A stretch of DNA of 64,000 bases. It comes from Acidovorax sp. sif1233 (GTDB lineage: Bacteria > Pseudomonadota > Gammaproteobacteria > Burkholderiales > Burkholderiaceae_C). The notes under the pieces were generated by a model. That model saw only the letters and a list, made by a program, of their open reading frames with translations, was not told where the DNA came from and did no database searches. The position numbers were made by a program, and so were the translations under genes. Shown one piece after another: positions 39,086 through 46,325 of this stretch. The number at the start of each line of letters is the position of its first letter. Within the stretch, counting starts at the first letter, position 1. The DNA is taken from contig NZ_JAHUWZ010000002.1 in the NCBI RefSeq assembly GCF_019218755.1, positions 1 through 64,000 on the forward strand, in the 5' to 3' direction.

Positions 39086-39525
39086 ACTCACTCTCGCAAA
39101 TCTTGGGGAGCGGCGCTGCAAAACCCTGGGTGTCCGGCCGCGTGTACCAGCCGGGTGCCGTCGTGCAGAGCCCTGCAGACAACTACCAGCAATACGTGCG
39201 CGTGACGGCCGCCGCGCCGGGCGCCACCGACCCGGCATCAGATCCGACAAACTACAAACCGTTTGGCGGGCGTGGCATCAAGTCGATTCAGAAAGGCTTG
39301 ATCACGATCCCGAACGGTTCGACATCTGCGACTGTCACCGTCTCGGCGGTCAACACCAGCAGATATCTCTTGCTGCCGGCGGGCGGCCTTGGCATTGCAA
39401 CCGGCTCTATCGCTGTGATCCCCGAGCTGGATCTGACGAACGCAACAACCATCACGGCATCCATACACACCGCCGCTTCCGCCAGTGGTGTGCGCGGTCG
39501 CTATCAACTCGTGGAGTTTTACTGA
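39082..39525 (+). CDS. Tail fibre-associated protein
   Basis: The 147-residue protein is beta-rich (SGRVYQPGAVVQSPADNYQQ, IPNGSTSATVTVSAVNTSRY). An early segment (WVSGRVYQPGAVVQSP ... YVRVTAAAPGATDPASDPTN) resembles carbohydrate-binding module type 5/12-like repeats in fibre proteins, and a similar WVAGVYAKDVVVSSP stretch is in the preceding gene, suggesting duplication. It probably sits on the tail tip. Confidence 0.55.
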   Translation: MNSLSQILGSGAAKPWVSGRVYQPGAVVQSPADNYQQYVRVTAAAPGATDPASDPTNYKPFGGRGIKSIQKGLITIPNGSTSATVTVSAVNTSRYLLLPAGGLGIATGSIAVIPELDLTNATTITASIHTAASASGVRGRYQLVEFY

Positions 39526-40001
39526 TGCCCTTCTACGCACAAACCAATGATGCGGGATTTGTCACCTCTGTGTCCGAAACCACCGGCGCTATTGAAGGGC
39601 CGAACATCATCGAGATCTCTGGCTTGCACGAGTCTGTGCTCGGCAAGATCTACGACGCAAGCGCCAGCGCAGCGGCGGGCCAGCCCGTGTTCGTGGATCC
39701 GCCTCCCACTCCCTACGTTCCGCCGGCATGGGAGTGGTTGATTGATATCGGCCCCTTCTTTGACCGCTTTGAGCTGGCGAAGATGTCGGTGCTGACCAGC
39801 GACGACCCGGGTGTGCGCGCCATCCTCGCTGACCTGCAGGTGCGCAAATGGATCGACCTGCAGCGGGAGGATGTGTTCCTGGGCCTGCAGTACGTGGGCA
39901 GCGTGGTGCCCGCGGTCACCGCCGCGCTGCAGGAGGACATCCTGACCGCGCCCGTGCTGCCGGTTGAAAACCTTGCGTTGCGCAAGCTCTACTTTTCCTG
40001 A
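39525..40001 (+). CDS. Tail fibre tip / assembly-like protein
   Basis: The 158-residue protein starts at the ATG overlapping the upstream stop (tgATG). It has YAQTNDAGFVTSVSETTGAI and later helices (FFDRFELAKMSVLTSDDPGV, RKWIDLQREDVFLGLQYVGS). The second half resembles small proteins that follow fibre genes in many Burkholderiales prophages. The function is unknown. Confidence 0.55.
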   Translation: MPFYAQTNDAGFVTSVSETTGAIEGPNIIEISGLHESVLGKIYDASASAAAGQPVFVDPPPTPYVPPAWEWLIDIGPFFDRFELAKMSVLTSDDPGVRAILADLQVRKWIDLQREDVFLGLQYVGSVVPAVTAALQEDILTAPVLPVENLALRKLYFS

Positions 40002-40009
40002 GCGACGCA

Positions 40010-40477
40010 ATGCAAGCCGCGTTCTACAAAGCCACGCGCCCAGGCATGCAGGGCATCTACAGCCGGGCGGTGCAGGTGATCGACCACGGCCCATACAGCC
40101 ATTGTGAAATCGTTTTCAAAGATGGCGTCTGCGGATCTGCCTCGTACATCGACGGCGGTGTGCGGCTCAAGCGCATCGACTTCGATCCCGCGCACTGGGA
40201 CTTCCTGGATCTGCCCGACCATCTTGAGCCCTATGCCCGGGACTGGTTCGAGCGCAACCAGGGCGCGCCCTACGACCTGATCGGCAATGTGCGGTTCGTG
40301 CTGCCATGGATCGACGACAGCGAAACGGGCTGGTTCTGCAGCGAAGCGCTGGGCGCCGCGCTGCGCTGGCAAGAGCCCTGGCGCTATGGGCCCAACGGCG
40401 CGGCCGCGCTGGTGCTCACGATGTACCCGCAGCCCAGCACCACGATTACAGGAGGGATAGGCCATGCCTTCGCATGA
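40010..40477 (+). CDS. Permuted papain-like (NlpC/P60-type, YiiX-like) hydrolase
   Basis: The 155-residue protein has HGPYSHCEIVFKDGVCGSAS, with the His of the permuted active site, and GWFCSEALGAALRW, where FCSEA supplies the Cys. This order (His before Cys) is that of the permuted NlpC/P60 or YiiX group, which hydrolyse amide or thioester bonds, often in cell wall or lipids. Its position before the lysis genes suggests a role in tail-tip wall cleavage or lysis. Confidence 0.72.
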   Translation: MQAAFYKATRPGMQGIYSRAVQVIDHGPYSHCEIVFKDGVCGSASYIDGGVRLKRIDFDPAHWDFLDLPDHLEPYARDWFERNQGAPYDLIGNVRFVLPWIDDSETGWFCSEALGAALRWQEPWRYGPNGAAALVLTMYPQPSTTITGGIGHAFA

Positions 40478-40814
40478 CGAAAACGAATTCGCCGGGCCCG
40501 ACCGGCGCAAGCCCGCAGAGGTGCGGCTGACACAGGAGACCATCGACTACATGACGCTGCTGTTTCAGCAGGCGGTGGCCGAAGGCATCAAGAGCGCCGT
40601 GACCGAGGACATGGCCGCGCGCGTGATTGCGGCGGGGCTGACCGCGCTGCAGCGCCAGGCCACCGAGCACGCGGGCCGCGTGGTGATGGGGGGCATCGTG
40701 GGGCTGGCCCGCAAGGGCGCGCTCTTCATGCTGCTGGGCGGGCTGTTCTATGCCATCGGCGGGTGGAGCGCGCTGGCAAAGCTGGCCAAGTTTCTTTTCA
40801 GTGCGGCGGTGTGA
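40464..40814 (+). CDS. Small membrane protein of the lysis module
   Basis: The 116-residue protein overlaps its neighbour by 14 bp. Its N-terminal half is soluble and charged (DENEFAGPDRRKPAEVRLTQ). A hydrophobic helix lies near residues 88-105 (GALFMLLGGLFYAIGGW). One membrane segment plus position could mean an antiholin, a pinholin or an accessory protein; the family is not recognised with certainty. Confidence 0.6.
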   Translation: MPSHDENEFAGPDRRKPAEVRLTQETIDYMTLLFQQAVAEGIKSAVTEDMAARVIAAGLTALQRQATEHAGRVVMGGIVGLARKGALFMLLGGLFYAIGGWSALAKLAKFLFSAAV

Positions 40815-40815
40815 C

Positions 40816-41970
40816 ATGGCAGATCCAATCGAACTGATGCACCACCTGGCCAACCCGAATGTGCAAGCCTTCTTGCGCATGCTTCGGCACGGCGAAGGCA
40901 CGGCGGGCGATGACGGCTACCGCGTGATGTTCGGCGGTGGCCACCTGGCCGGCCTGGACGGAGCACCCGGCACGGCCGACGACTTTGCCGACCACCCGCG
41001 CCGGGCCATCACGCGCAAGCTGGGGGGCAACCCGATCACAAGCACGGCGGCCGGCGCGTACCAGTTTCTGGCTCGCACGTGGGACGGCCTGGTCAAGCAA
41101 TACGGGTTTGCCGACTTCTCGCCCACGAACCAGGACCTGGGCGCTGTAGCCCTCATCAAAGGGCGCAAGGCTCTGGACGACGTGGTTGCCGGGCGCTTCG
41201 AGGATGCGGTGCGCAAGTGCAACCGCGAGTGGGCAAGCCTGCCCGGCAGCCCATACGGCCAGCCCGTGGTGACCATGGCCCGGGCGCGGCAGGAGTATGA
41301 GGCGCACGGCGGGACATTTGCGCCCGCCGCGCCCGAGGCTGCGGCAACCGTTGCCGACTTCATCAACCCGGCTGCGCTGGCCGCCGACACCATCACACCC
41401 CAACCCAAGGAGCAACCCATGGCCCCCTTTGTCGCTGCAGTGCTGCCATCCCTGATTGACCTGGTGCCCAAGCTGGGCCGCCTTTTCTCGTCGGGCTCGG
41501 AAACGTCCGAGCGCAACATCAAGGCCGCCGAGATCGTGGTGGCCGCCGCCAAGGAGGCCATCGGCGCCCGCAATGAGCAGGAGCTGCTGGAGACCATTCA
41601 GGCGGACCCCGACGCCGCGGCGCTGGTGCGCGGCGCGATCGAGGCCAACTGGTTCAAGCTGGAGGAGGTGGGCGGCGGCATCGCCGCGGCGCGCGCGGCC
41701 AATGCGGTTTACGCCCAGCCCGGCGGCCAGGGGTTCTGGCACAACCCGGCGTTCTGGATCTCGATGGGCTTTCTGCTGCTGCCCGTGTTGATCGTTATCG
41801 ACATGCTGTTCGTGCACTCTGAGGCCTACGACGCCACGCTGCGCACCCAGATCGTGACGGCCATCCTGGCGCTGCTGGGCGTGGTGGGCGCCTACTGGCT
41901 GGGCACCAGCTTCAGCAGCCAGCGTAAGACGGAGCTTGGGGCCGGGGCGGCGAAGCTGCCCGGGGTGTGA
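40816..41970 (+). CDS. Endolysin (lambda R-type transglycosylase, GH104) fused to a 3TM holin
   Basis: The 384-residue protein has two parts. Residues about 15-165 align well with the lambda R lysozyme-like transglycosylase: MLRHGEGTAGDDGYRVMFGG (Glu27 the likely catalytic acid), DHPRRAITRK, TAAGAYQFLARTWDGLVKQY and WASLPGSPYGQP. Residues about 202-384 fit the GTA-type 3TM holin family: MAPFVAAVLPSLIDLVPKLG, FWISMGFLLLPVLIVIDMLF and IVTAILALLGVVGAYWLGTS. There is no signal peptide, so the soluble domain would stay cytoplasmic until holes form. See the separate entry for the internal start. Confidence 0.82.
   Translation: MADPIELMHHLANPNVQAFLRMLRHGEGTAGDDGYRVMFGGGHLAGLDGAPGTADDFADHPRRAITRKLGGNPITSTAAGAYQFLARTWDGLVKQYGFADFSPTNQDLGAVALIKGRKALDDVVAGRFEDAVRKCNREWASLPGSPYGQPVVTMARARQEYEAHGGTFAPAAPEAAATVADFINPAALAADTITPQPKEQPMAPFVAAVLPSLIDLVPKLGRLFSSGSETSERNIKAAEIVVAAAKEAIGARNEQELLETIQADPDAAALVRGAIEANWFKLEEVGGGIAAARAANAVYAQPGGQGFWHNPAFWISMGFLLLPVLIVIDMLFVHSEAYDATLRTQIVTAILALLGVVGAYWLGTSFSSQRKTELGAGAAKLPGV
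41419..41970 (+). CDS. Holin, predicted independent product from an internal start
   Basis: In the same frame as the fusion, AAGGAG at 41407-41412 stands 6 nt before an ATG at 41419. Translation from here would give a free 183-residue holin of normal family length. The strength of this site inside a coding region suggests real dual output: a fused endolysin-holin and a holin alone. Confidence 0.6.
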   Translation: MAPFVAAVLPSLIDLVPKLGRLFSSGSETSERNIKAAEIVVAAAKEAIGARNEQELLETIQADPDAAALVRGAIEANWFKLEEVGGGIAAARAANAVYAQPGGQGFWHNPAFWISMGFLLLPVLIVIDMLFVHSEAYDATLRTQIVTAILALLGVVGAYWLGTSFSSQRKTELGAGAAKLPGV

Positions 41971-41991
41971 CCGGCCACCCCCGAAAAAAAA

Positions 41992-42016
41992 CCGCCTCGC
42001 TGTGTGGGCGAGGCGG
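41992..42016 (-). terminator. Intrinsic terminator for the leftward microgene
   Basis: The stem CCGCCTCGC / GCGAGGCGG (7-nt loop) is preceded by eight As at 41984-41991. On the minus strand that is a stem followed by a T run. It lies 14 bp past the stop of the 42-codon gene and 22 bp past the holin stop, so it may also attenuate the rightward transcript. Confidence 0.8.
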
Positions 42017-42029
42017 CTTCAAGCAGGGG

Positions 42030-42158
42030 TCAGATTTCCAGTTCGTGGCCCGGGAGGGTGCGGCAGTGGTCGTGCACCAGCTTGACCTTGCTTTTCCTCT
42101 TGTTGCTCCGGGGGGCCTCATTGATGGGTCCCGGTGTATCGCAGAAGTACATCTTCAT
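42030..42158 (-). CDS. 42-residue basic microprotein, convergent with the lysis operon
   Basis: The gene reads MKMYFCDTPGPINEAP, then a basic RSNKRKSKVKLVHDH and GHELEI at the end. AAAGGAGAAGC is a very strong ribosome site 3 bp before the ATG. It has a private terminator and a 7-bp hairpin just upstream in its 5' leader. No family is recognised. Two Cys and two His are present. It runs against the late operon. Confidence 0.65.
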   Translation of the reverse strand: MKMYFCDTPGPINEAPRSNKRKSKVKLVHDHCRTLPGHELEI

Positions 42159-42174
42159 ATGCTTCTCCTTTAAA

Positions 42175-42192
42175 CAAGGTTGACGAACCTTG
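42175..42192 (-). promoter_or_regulatory. 5'-leader hairpin or operator of the microgene
   Basis: CAAGGTT-GACG-AACCTTG is a perfect 7-bp inverted repeat 6 bp upstream of the AAAGGAG ribosome site of the microgene. It could be an operator or an RNA stem controlling translation. Confidence 0.5.
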
Positions 42193-42194
42193 CC

Positions 42195-42306
42195 CGAACC
42201 ACCGGCGCGCCGTAAACTACGGCTGTCGTGATAGACAACGACGGTGGAGGGCAAGGGCCCTTTGCCTCAAACGCCTCATTCAGTTGCAGCTGATTGGGGC
42301 GTTTTT
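42195..42306 (+). ncRNA. Candidate structured small RNA with intrinsic terminator
   Basis: Consecutive hairpins occupy this stretch: GCCGTA-AAC-TACGGC (42209-42223), GTCGT/ACGAC (42225-42242), GAGGGCAAGGG/CCCTTTGCCTC (42247-42268) and AAACGCC...GGCGTTT with a T run (42269-42306), the last a good terminator. No ORF is supported. It could equally be the end of the late transcript. Confidence 0.35.
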
Positions 42307-42972
42307 CTTTGGCGTTCAGATTTACGCATCACATTTTTTCCTCCTTTCTTGGTTCTATTGGTCGGTGGAGCCGGTAGGCCCCGGTATCTATGGTCGGGGA
42401 TTATATGCCGCGTTCGGAGAAAATCTACACCCTACCTAAAAAAAGTGGGTGCAAAGGGCTCCGACAGTATTATTGAAACTGTTTGAAGTGTGGTGCCGGG
42501 AAGCTGGCATTGCGGCGCCGCTGCTATGGACGCTACTGCCATGTCGCTAGTGCTGAGGTGCTACTGCAATGGGGTGCCCCTATGAGTGGGGCCAGATCTT
42601 ACGCAACCAGACGCCTGTACAAATGTCGGTGCTTTCCAGTCGCACGAAACAACGCACAAGTAAAAACTGCTATTCACTAATGCCGTTCAGTGCATCGATA
42701 TTATTATTGATTCAGTGAAGCAGCGTGAACTGAAATGATGTTCCGTGATTTGGAGTGAATAATACTAACGGTTAGTTTTTGCTGCCAACTACTGGCAATA
42801 AAACACATGAAGCTAATGCCGCTCCAGTCTGCTGCAGTTTTTTAGTGCCGCAATCCAGCAGGTTTTTTGCGCATCCAGTAGATCAGCGGGTTGGTGCAGC
42901 GTCAGAATTCAGCCGGTTTTGTGGACGATTCGCCTCGCACCTGGTGGGCTTGCATGGTGTAGGCACGGGTGC
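42307..42972. other. AT-richer gene-poor region between lysis and umuC
   Basis: About 665 bp of clearly lower GC than the rest, with scattered stop codons in all frames. Short open frames here (for example 42483-42680) lack ribosome sites and plausible composition. AT-rich segments such as GATATTATTATTGATTCAG (near 42698) and AATAATACTAACGGTTAG could contain promoters. I see no identifiable gene. Confidence 0.5.
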
Positions 42973-44271
42973 CTAGGCCCTCGCGATCGGCACGTCTTCC
43001 CACCGCGTCGTGTACTGCGGCGTGCGCCTCTCCTGCTTCATCCCCCATTCCTTCGCCTTGTTCGTGGCCCCGGTGCTGGCCGCGTGCACGGTGCCCTTGC
43101 CGTAGCGTCCATTCAAAGCATCCAGCGCCACCATCAGCCGCGACCTGTCCCGGCAGTCTTCCTCTTCGAGGTCCAGCTCGTGCTGCAGCATGCTGCCCGG
43201 CATCAGGTCCAGCAGGATCACGCCGGCCTTGGCCAGCTTGAAGCCTGGCGCGTAGATCTGGCGCATGCCGCTTGCCGCGGCGGCCACCAGCTCGGCGGTG
43301 TCGGCGGTAGGCCTGCGCAGGGGGACCACCACCGACCGGTTCAGGCGCGGGCCCGGACGGAAGGGGGAGGTGTGGACGAACACAAGGATCTGGCTGGCCA
43401 GGCTCCCTTGCTTGCGCAGCTTCTCTGCAGCGCGGCTTGCGAACTCGCTGACGGCTTCCACCAGCGGGGGCAGGTCCGTCACGGCGTGGCCGAATGACCT
43501 GGTGCATGCAATCTCTTTTTTGGGGGCGGGTGCGTCGTCCAGGTCGATGCACTGCATGCCCTGCAGCTCGCGCACCGTGCGCTCGAGCACAACGCTCCAG
43601 CGCCGGCGCACGGTGGCGGGGTCCATGCGGGCGAGGTCCAGCACTGTGTGCACGCCACCCTCGTGCAACTGCGCGGCGATCTTGCGGCCCACGCCCCATA
43701 CATCCTCAACCAGCGTGGCCGCGAGCACGTCGTCAAGATCCTGCGCGGGCAGGGCGGCCAGGTTGCACACCTGGGCCAGGTCGGCAGGGTAGCTACCGGG
43801 CTTGCGCTCGGCGGTCTTCGCAATGTGGTTCGCCAGCTTGGCGAGGGTCTTTGTCTGGGCGATGCCGATGCCGCAGGGGATGCCCACCCACTGCAGGATG
43901 CGGCTGCGGATGGCGTGGCTGCGTTTTGTGAGATCTCCGCGCACGCCATCGAGCCCGATAAAGCTCTCGTCGATGCTGTAGATCTCCTGGCTGGGGCCCA
44001 GGCCTGCCGCAAGGCTCATCATGCGGTCGCTCATGTCGCCGTACAGCACGAAGTTCGCGCTCAGCGCCACCAGGCCTTCGCTGGCCTCGAAGTGACGGAT
44101 CTGGAACCAGGGCGCCCCCATCTTGATGCCCAGCGCCTTTGCCTCATTGCTGCGCGCCACGGCGCACCCGTCGTTGTTGCTCAGGACTACGACCGGGCGC
44201 CCCACGAGCGACGGCCGAAAGACGCGCTCACACGAGACGTAGAAATTGTTCCCATCGACCAGGGCGTACAT
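42973..44271 (-). CDS. umuC: Y-family DNA polymerase, UmuC
   Basis: The 432-residue protein is the catalytic subunit of Pol V, which bypasses DNA lesions. [18 protein letters not shown] holds the first catalytic Asp, [20 protein letters not shown] follows, and [10 protein letters not shown] has the D-E pair. The little-finger domain is in the second half ([20 protein letters not shown]), with the C-terminal beta-clamp-binding region near residue 355. It is encoded 28 bp after umuD on the minus strand, under the LexA box at 44731-44750. Confidence 0.94.
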   Translation of the reverse strand: MYALVDGNNFYVSCERVFRPSLVGRPVVVLSNNDGCAVARSNEAKALGIKMGAPWFQIRHFEASEGLVALSANFVLYGDMSDRMMSLAAGLGPSQEIYSIDESFIGLDGVRGDLTKRSHAIRSRILQWVGIPCGIGIAQTKTLAKLANHIAKTAERKPGSYPADLAQVCNLAALPAQDLDDVLAATLVEDVWGVGRKIAAQLHEGGVHTVLDLARMDPATVRRRWSVVLERTVRELQGMQCIDLDDAPAPKKEIACTRSFGHAVTDLPPLVEAVSEFASRAAEKLRKQGSLASQILVFVHTSPFRPGPRLNRSVVVPLRRPTADTAELVAAAASGMRQIYAPGFKLAKAGVILLDLMPGSMLQHELDLEEEDCRDRSRLMVALDALNGRYGKGTVHAASTGATNKAKEWGMKQERRTPQYTTRWEDVPIARA

Positions 44272-44299
44272 GATGTGCCAGCACTCGCGGCGCCCCGGT

Positions 44300-44740
44300 T
44301 CAGTGGACGAAGAGCTTCACGCACGAGGTGACAACCCCCCAGACCTCGATGGTCTGGCCATCACGCGGCACGATGTCCGGAAACGTGGGGTTCGCGGCCT
44401 TGAGCCGCACGCGGCCGGCGCGCAGCGAGAGGTACTTCACGGTGAACTCGCCGTCCACGATGGCCAGCACGATCTGGCCGTTGGCGGGCTTCACGGCCCT
44501 GTCGATCACGATCAGATCGCCGTCATCGATGCCCGCGTCCTTCATCGAGAACCCCGACACGCCCATGATGTACGTGGCCTGCGGGTGCTTGATCAGCTTG
44601 GCGGTCAGGTCCAGCCGGGTGGCGCCGAAGTCTTCGGCCGGGGAGGGGAAGCCAGCACATACCCGCCCGTTGGCCAGGGGCAGCGCAAGCGGAAAGCTCG
44701 CGGCCGGTACTGGGTGGTCGGGCAATGAAATACTGTTCAT
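44300..44740 (-). CDS. umuD: UmuD, LexA-like self-cleaving subunit
   Basis: The 146-residue protein is the accessory subunit that RecA induces to self-cleave. The cleavage region [12 protein letters not shown] has Ala-Gly. The catalytic Ser is in [20 protein letters not shown] and the Lys in [13 protein letters not shown]. The start at 44740 ([12 protein letters not shown]) follows the family. The ATG lies inside the LexA box and no ribosome site precedes it; an in-frame ATG at 44797 would place an untypical 19-residue extension first. Confidence 0.88.
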   Translation of the reverse strand: MNSISLPDHPVPAASFPLALPLANGRVCAGFPSPAEDFGATRLDLTAKLIKHPQATYIMGVSGFSMKDAGIDDGDLIVIDRAVKPANGQIVLAIVDGEFTVKYLSLRAGRVRLKAANPTFPDIVPRDGQTIEVWGVVTSCVKLFVH

Positions 44741-44750
44741 ATGTACAGTA
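44731..44750. promoter_or_regulatory. LexA (SOS) box at the umuD start
   Basis: TACTGTTCATATGTACAGTA is a near-ideal CTGT-N8-ACAG operator. On the minus strand TATACT overlaps it 10 bp upstream of the umuD ATG, which suggests a very short leader or a leaderless umuD mRNA. The gene at 44799 is divergent and could share the box. Confidence 0.9.
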
Positions 44751-44798
44751 TATCTGCTGGGGGCAGAATCTCCTGAGGTCAAAAACGGGGGGCGCAAA

Positions 44799-45440
44799 GT
44801 GATTCCAGAGGCATCGGTTCAGAAGGCTATCGAACACCTAGAGGAATGGATGCAGGCGTCCGATGCTGCATTGCTTGGCAAGCAAGGGCCTGGCGGGGTC
44901 AAAGCGTCGCTAGCTTTGAGCAGTTTGCAATTGGCCCAGGAACACACACAGGGAATCTTTTTGCTACTGCAACGGGGTGTTCAATCGTCGGCGATTGCGT
45001 TGCTGCGGCCACAAATCGAGGCAGCAGCCAGAGGTGCATGGATCTGGCACTGCGCGCCAGACGATTGGTGTGTGAAGTACGCGGAAACAGGTGACGATGG
45101 GCGGGCTTTCCGAAAGGACTCATTGCTCAACGGTTTGTGCGCCGTTGGCCCTCGCTTTCTCAACTTTCAAAAGATCTACAACACAGTCATCAAACACTTC
45201 CACGACTACACGCATGGTGGCCATCTGCAAGTGATGGCCCGCGTAGGAATGAATGGCGCTATTGGCTACCCGCAGAACAATCAGACCCTGTTCTTCTGCG
45301 CTGTGATGGCGCGTTTCACCGACTTCTTTGCAAAGCAGGAAACCGCATCAGCTCTTGGTGACGACGTACTAGTCCGACACCTGGGGGAAATCGCTGTGAA
45401 GCATCACCTGTTCGACATGCAGAACCAGGTGCGAGAGTAG
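44799..45440 (+). CDS. Hypothetical helical protein (DUF6988/AbiV-like pattern), divergent from umuD
   Basis: The 213-residue protein starts at a GTG with a poor ribosome site. It is all-helical in appearance, with EHTQGIFLLLQRGVQSSAIA followed by LLRPQIEAAARGAWIWHCAP, a pattern I associate with DUF6988-type proteins; some relatives lie in defence regions. Later HFHDYTHGGHLQVMAR has a His cluster. GC content and codon use are lower than in the surrounding phage genes, which suggests cargo acquired by transfer. Function unknown; a phage-exclusion role is speculation. Confidence 0.6.
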   Translation: MIPEASVQKAIEHLEEWMQASDAALLGKQGPGGVKASLALSSLQLAQEHTQGIFLLLQRGVQSSAIALLRPQIEAAARGAWIWHCAPDDWCVKYAETGDDGRAFRKDSLLNGLCAVGPRFLNFQKIYNTVIKHFHDYTHGGHLQVMARVGMNGAIGYPQNNQTLFFCAVMARFTDFFAKQETASALGDDVLVRHLGEIAVKHHLFDMQNQVRE

Positions 45441-45449
45441 CGCGCAGCG

Positions 45450-45797
45450 CTAACGAAACAGACTCAGCAGAGCCAGTTGCTTCTCTGGGGGCAGACCCCG
45501 AAACACTTCCAGCATGGCCTGGTCGGTGCCCGAGAGGGTGCTGGCCGGGTCTTTCTCATTGCCTGAAGGTATCACGGGGGGGGCCCAGCTCGTACCCGCG
45601 TACACGTTGGGGCTCTGCGTTGCGCCACCCGACTTCTCCAAGCTGGCCTTGAGCCTCAAATTGATCTCGGCCGTCACGGTGCGGCCATGAGAGAACGCTG
45701 CCCGTTCTATGGCCACGCGCACGTCCTCCGGCATCGCCAGCAGGAACCTGGGCGGCCTTTTCTTTTCCTGGGAAGCCTCAGTTTGCAGGGTAGTCAC
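45450..45797 (-). CDS. Arc-type ribbon-helix-helix repressor-like protein, GTG start
   Basis: The 115-residue protein has an Arc/Mnt-like domain at residues about 15-53 (PRFLLAMPEDVRVAIERAAF, SHGRTVTAEINLRLKASLEK) and a C-terminal tail ending FRGLPPEKQLALLSLFR that may oligomerise. It is divergent from two more RHH genes across a 105-bp region with palindromes. This is the best candidate for the lysogeny repressor because no CI-like gene is visible. The GTG start at 45797 is chosen by fit of length. Confidence 0.75.
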   Translation of the reverse strand: MTTLQTEASQEKKRPPRFLLAMPEDVRVAIERAAFSHGRTVTAEINLRLKASLEKSGGATQSPNVYAGTSWAPPVIPSGNEKDPASTLSGTDQAMLEVFRGLPPEKQLALLSLFR

Positions 45798-45847
45798 GGC
45801 GCGAATTATCCGGGGATTGAGCGAGGTCGCGTAAGTAGTTGCATTTT

Positions 45848-45899
45848 TGGATGTCCATGGATATAGTTGGCTATCCCAACGTATATCAATGGATATCCA
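45848..45899. promoter_or_regulatory. Divergent operator region with two palindromes
   Basis: TGGATGTCCA (45848-45857) and TGGATATCCA (45890-45899) are spaced 42 bp, four helical turns. CCATGGATATA (45855-45865) and TATATCAATGG (45882-45892) form a second, inverted pair inside. The right palindrome ends 3 bp before the ATG at 45903. Confidence 0.6.
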
Positions 45900-45902
45900 A
45901 AG

Positions 45903-46073
45903 ATGACCAAAGCCAGCAAGTCGACCAGTAAGAAGGTGCTCGTCACCATGCCTGAGCCGCTGCTCAAGCGGCTGGATGCGAAGGCACGCAATGAGAACCG
46001 CACGCGCTCGGCTGAGCTGTGTGTGCAACTTGCCCAGAGCCTGGGTAAACCCCGCGCGAGGGCACAGGCATGA
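45903..46073 (+). CDS. Small ribbon-helix-helix DNA-binding protein
   Basis: The 56-residue protein fits an RHH protein: KKVLVTMPEPLLKRLDAKAR is strand then helix A, and NENRTRSAELCVQLAQSL is helix B. It begins right at the end of the operator, with no ribosome site, and may be leaderless or repressed by occlusion. It probably opposes the leftward Arc-like protein, in the manner of a Cro. Confidence 0.65.
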   Translation: MTKASKSTSKKVLVTMPEPLLKRLDAKARNENRTRSAELCVQLAQSLGKPRARAQA

Positions 46074-46318
46074 GCGCCCGAGAACTCGCGGTACAGATGC
46101 AACGCCGCAAGGGCGGGCTGCGTGCTCGGACGGACATGGCCGATCCGACAACGCTGCGCATGCCGGTGGTGCTGCGGGATCACTTGGAGGCGTGCGCGAA
46201 GGCGAACTTCCGTTCCTTGAGCGCGGAAATGTGTGCGCGCCTGGAGGCGTCCACCGTGGGCGAATCGATTGATGAGCATGGCGCCATCGTGCGTGCTGCG
46301 CATCGGTCTTCCAAGTGA
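46070..46318 (+). CDS. Arc-family ribbon-helix-helix protein
   Basis: The 82-residue protein has an Arc-like motif (LRMPVVLRDHLEACAKANFR, SLSAEMCARLEASTVGESID) in the C-terminal two thirds. Its start overlaps the preceding stop (ATGA). Two RHH genes in tandem opposite a third one is an unusual switch. Confidence 0.68.
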   Translation: MSARELAVQMQRRKGGLRARTDMADPTTLRMPVVLRDHLEACAKANFRSLSAEMCARLEASTVGESIDEHGAIVRAAHRSSK

Positions 46319-46325
46319 GGCCCGC

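Noticed and set aside
37841..40001. A diversity-generating retroelement acting on the fibre genes
   Set aside because: No reverse transcriptase gene and no template/variable repeat pair were seen anywhere in the prophage.
42483..42680. A 65-codon frame in the AT-richer gap
   Set aside because: Cys/Arg-rich, no ribosome site, no terminator; probably chance.
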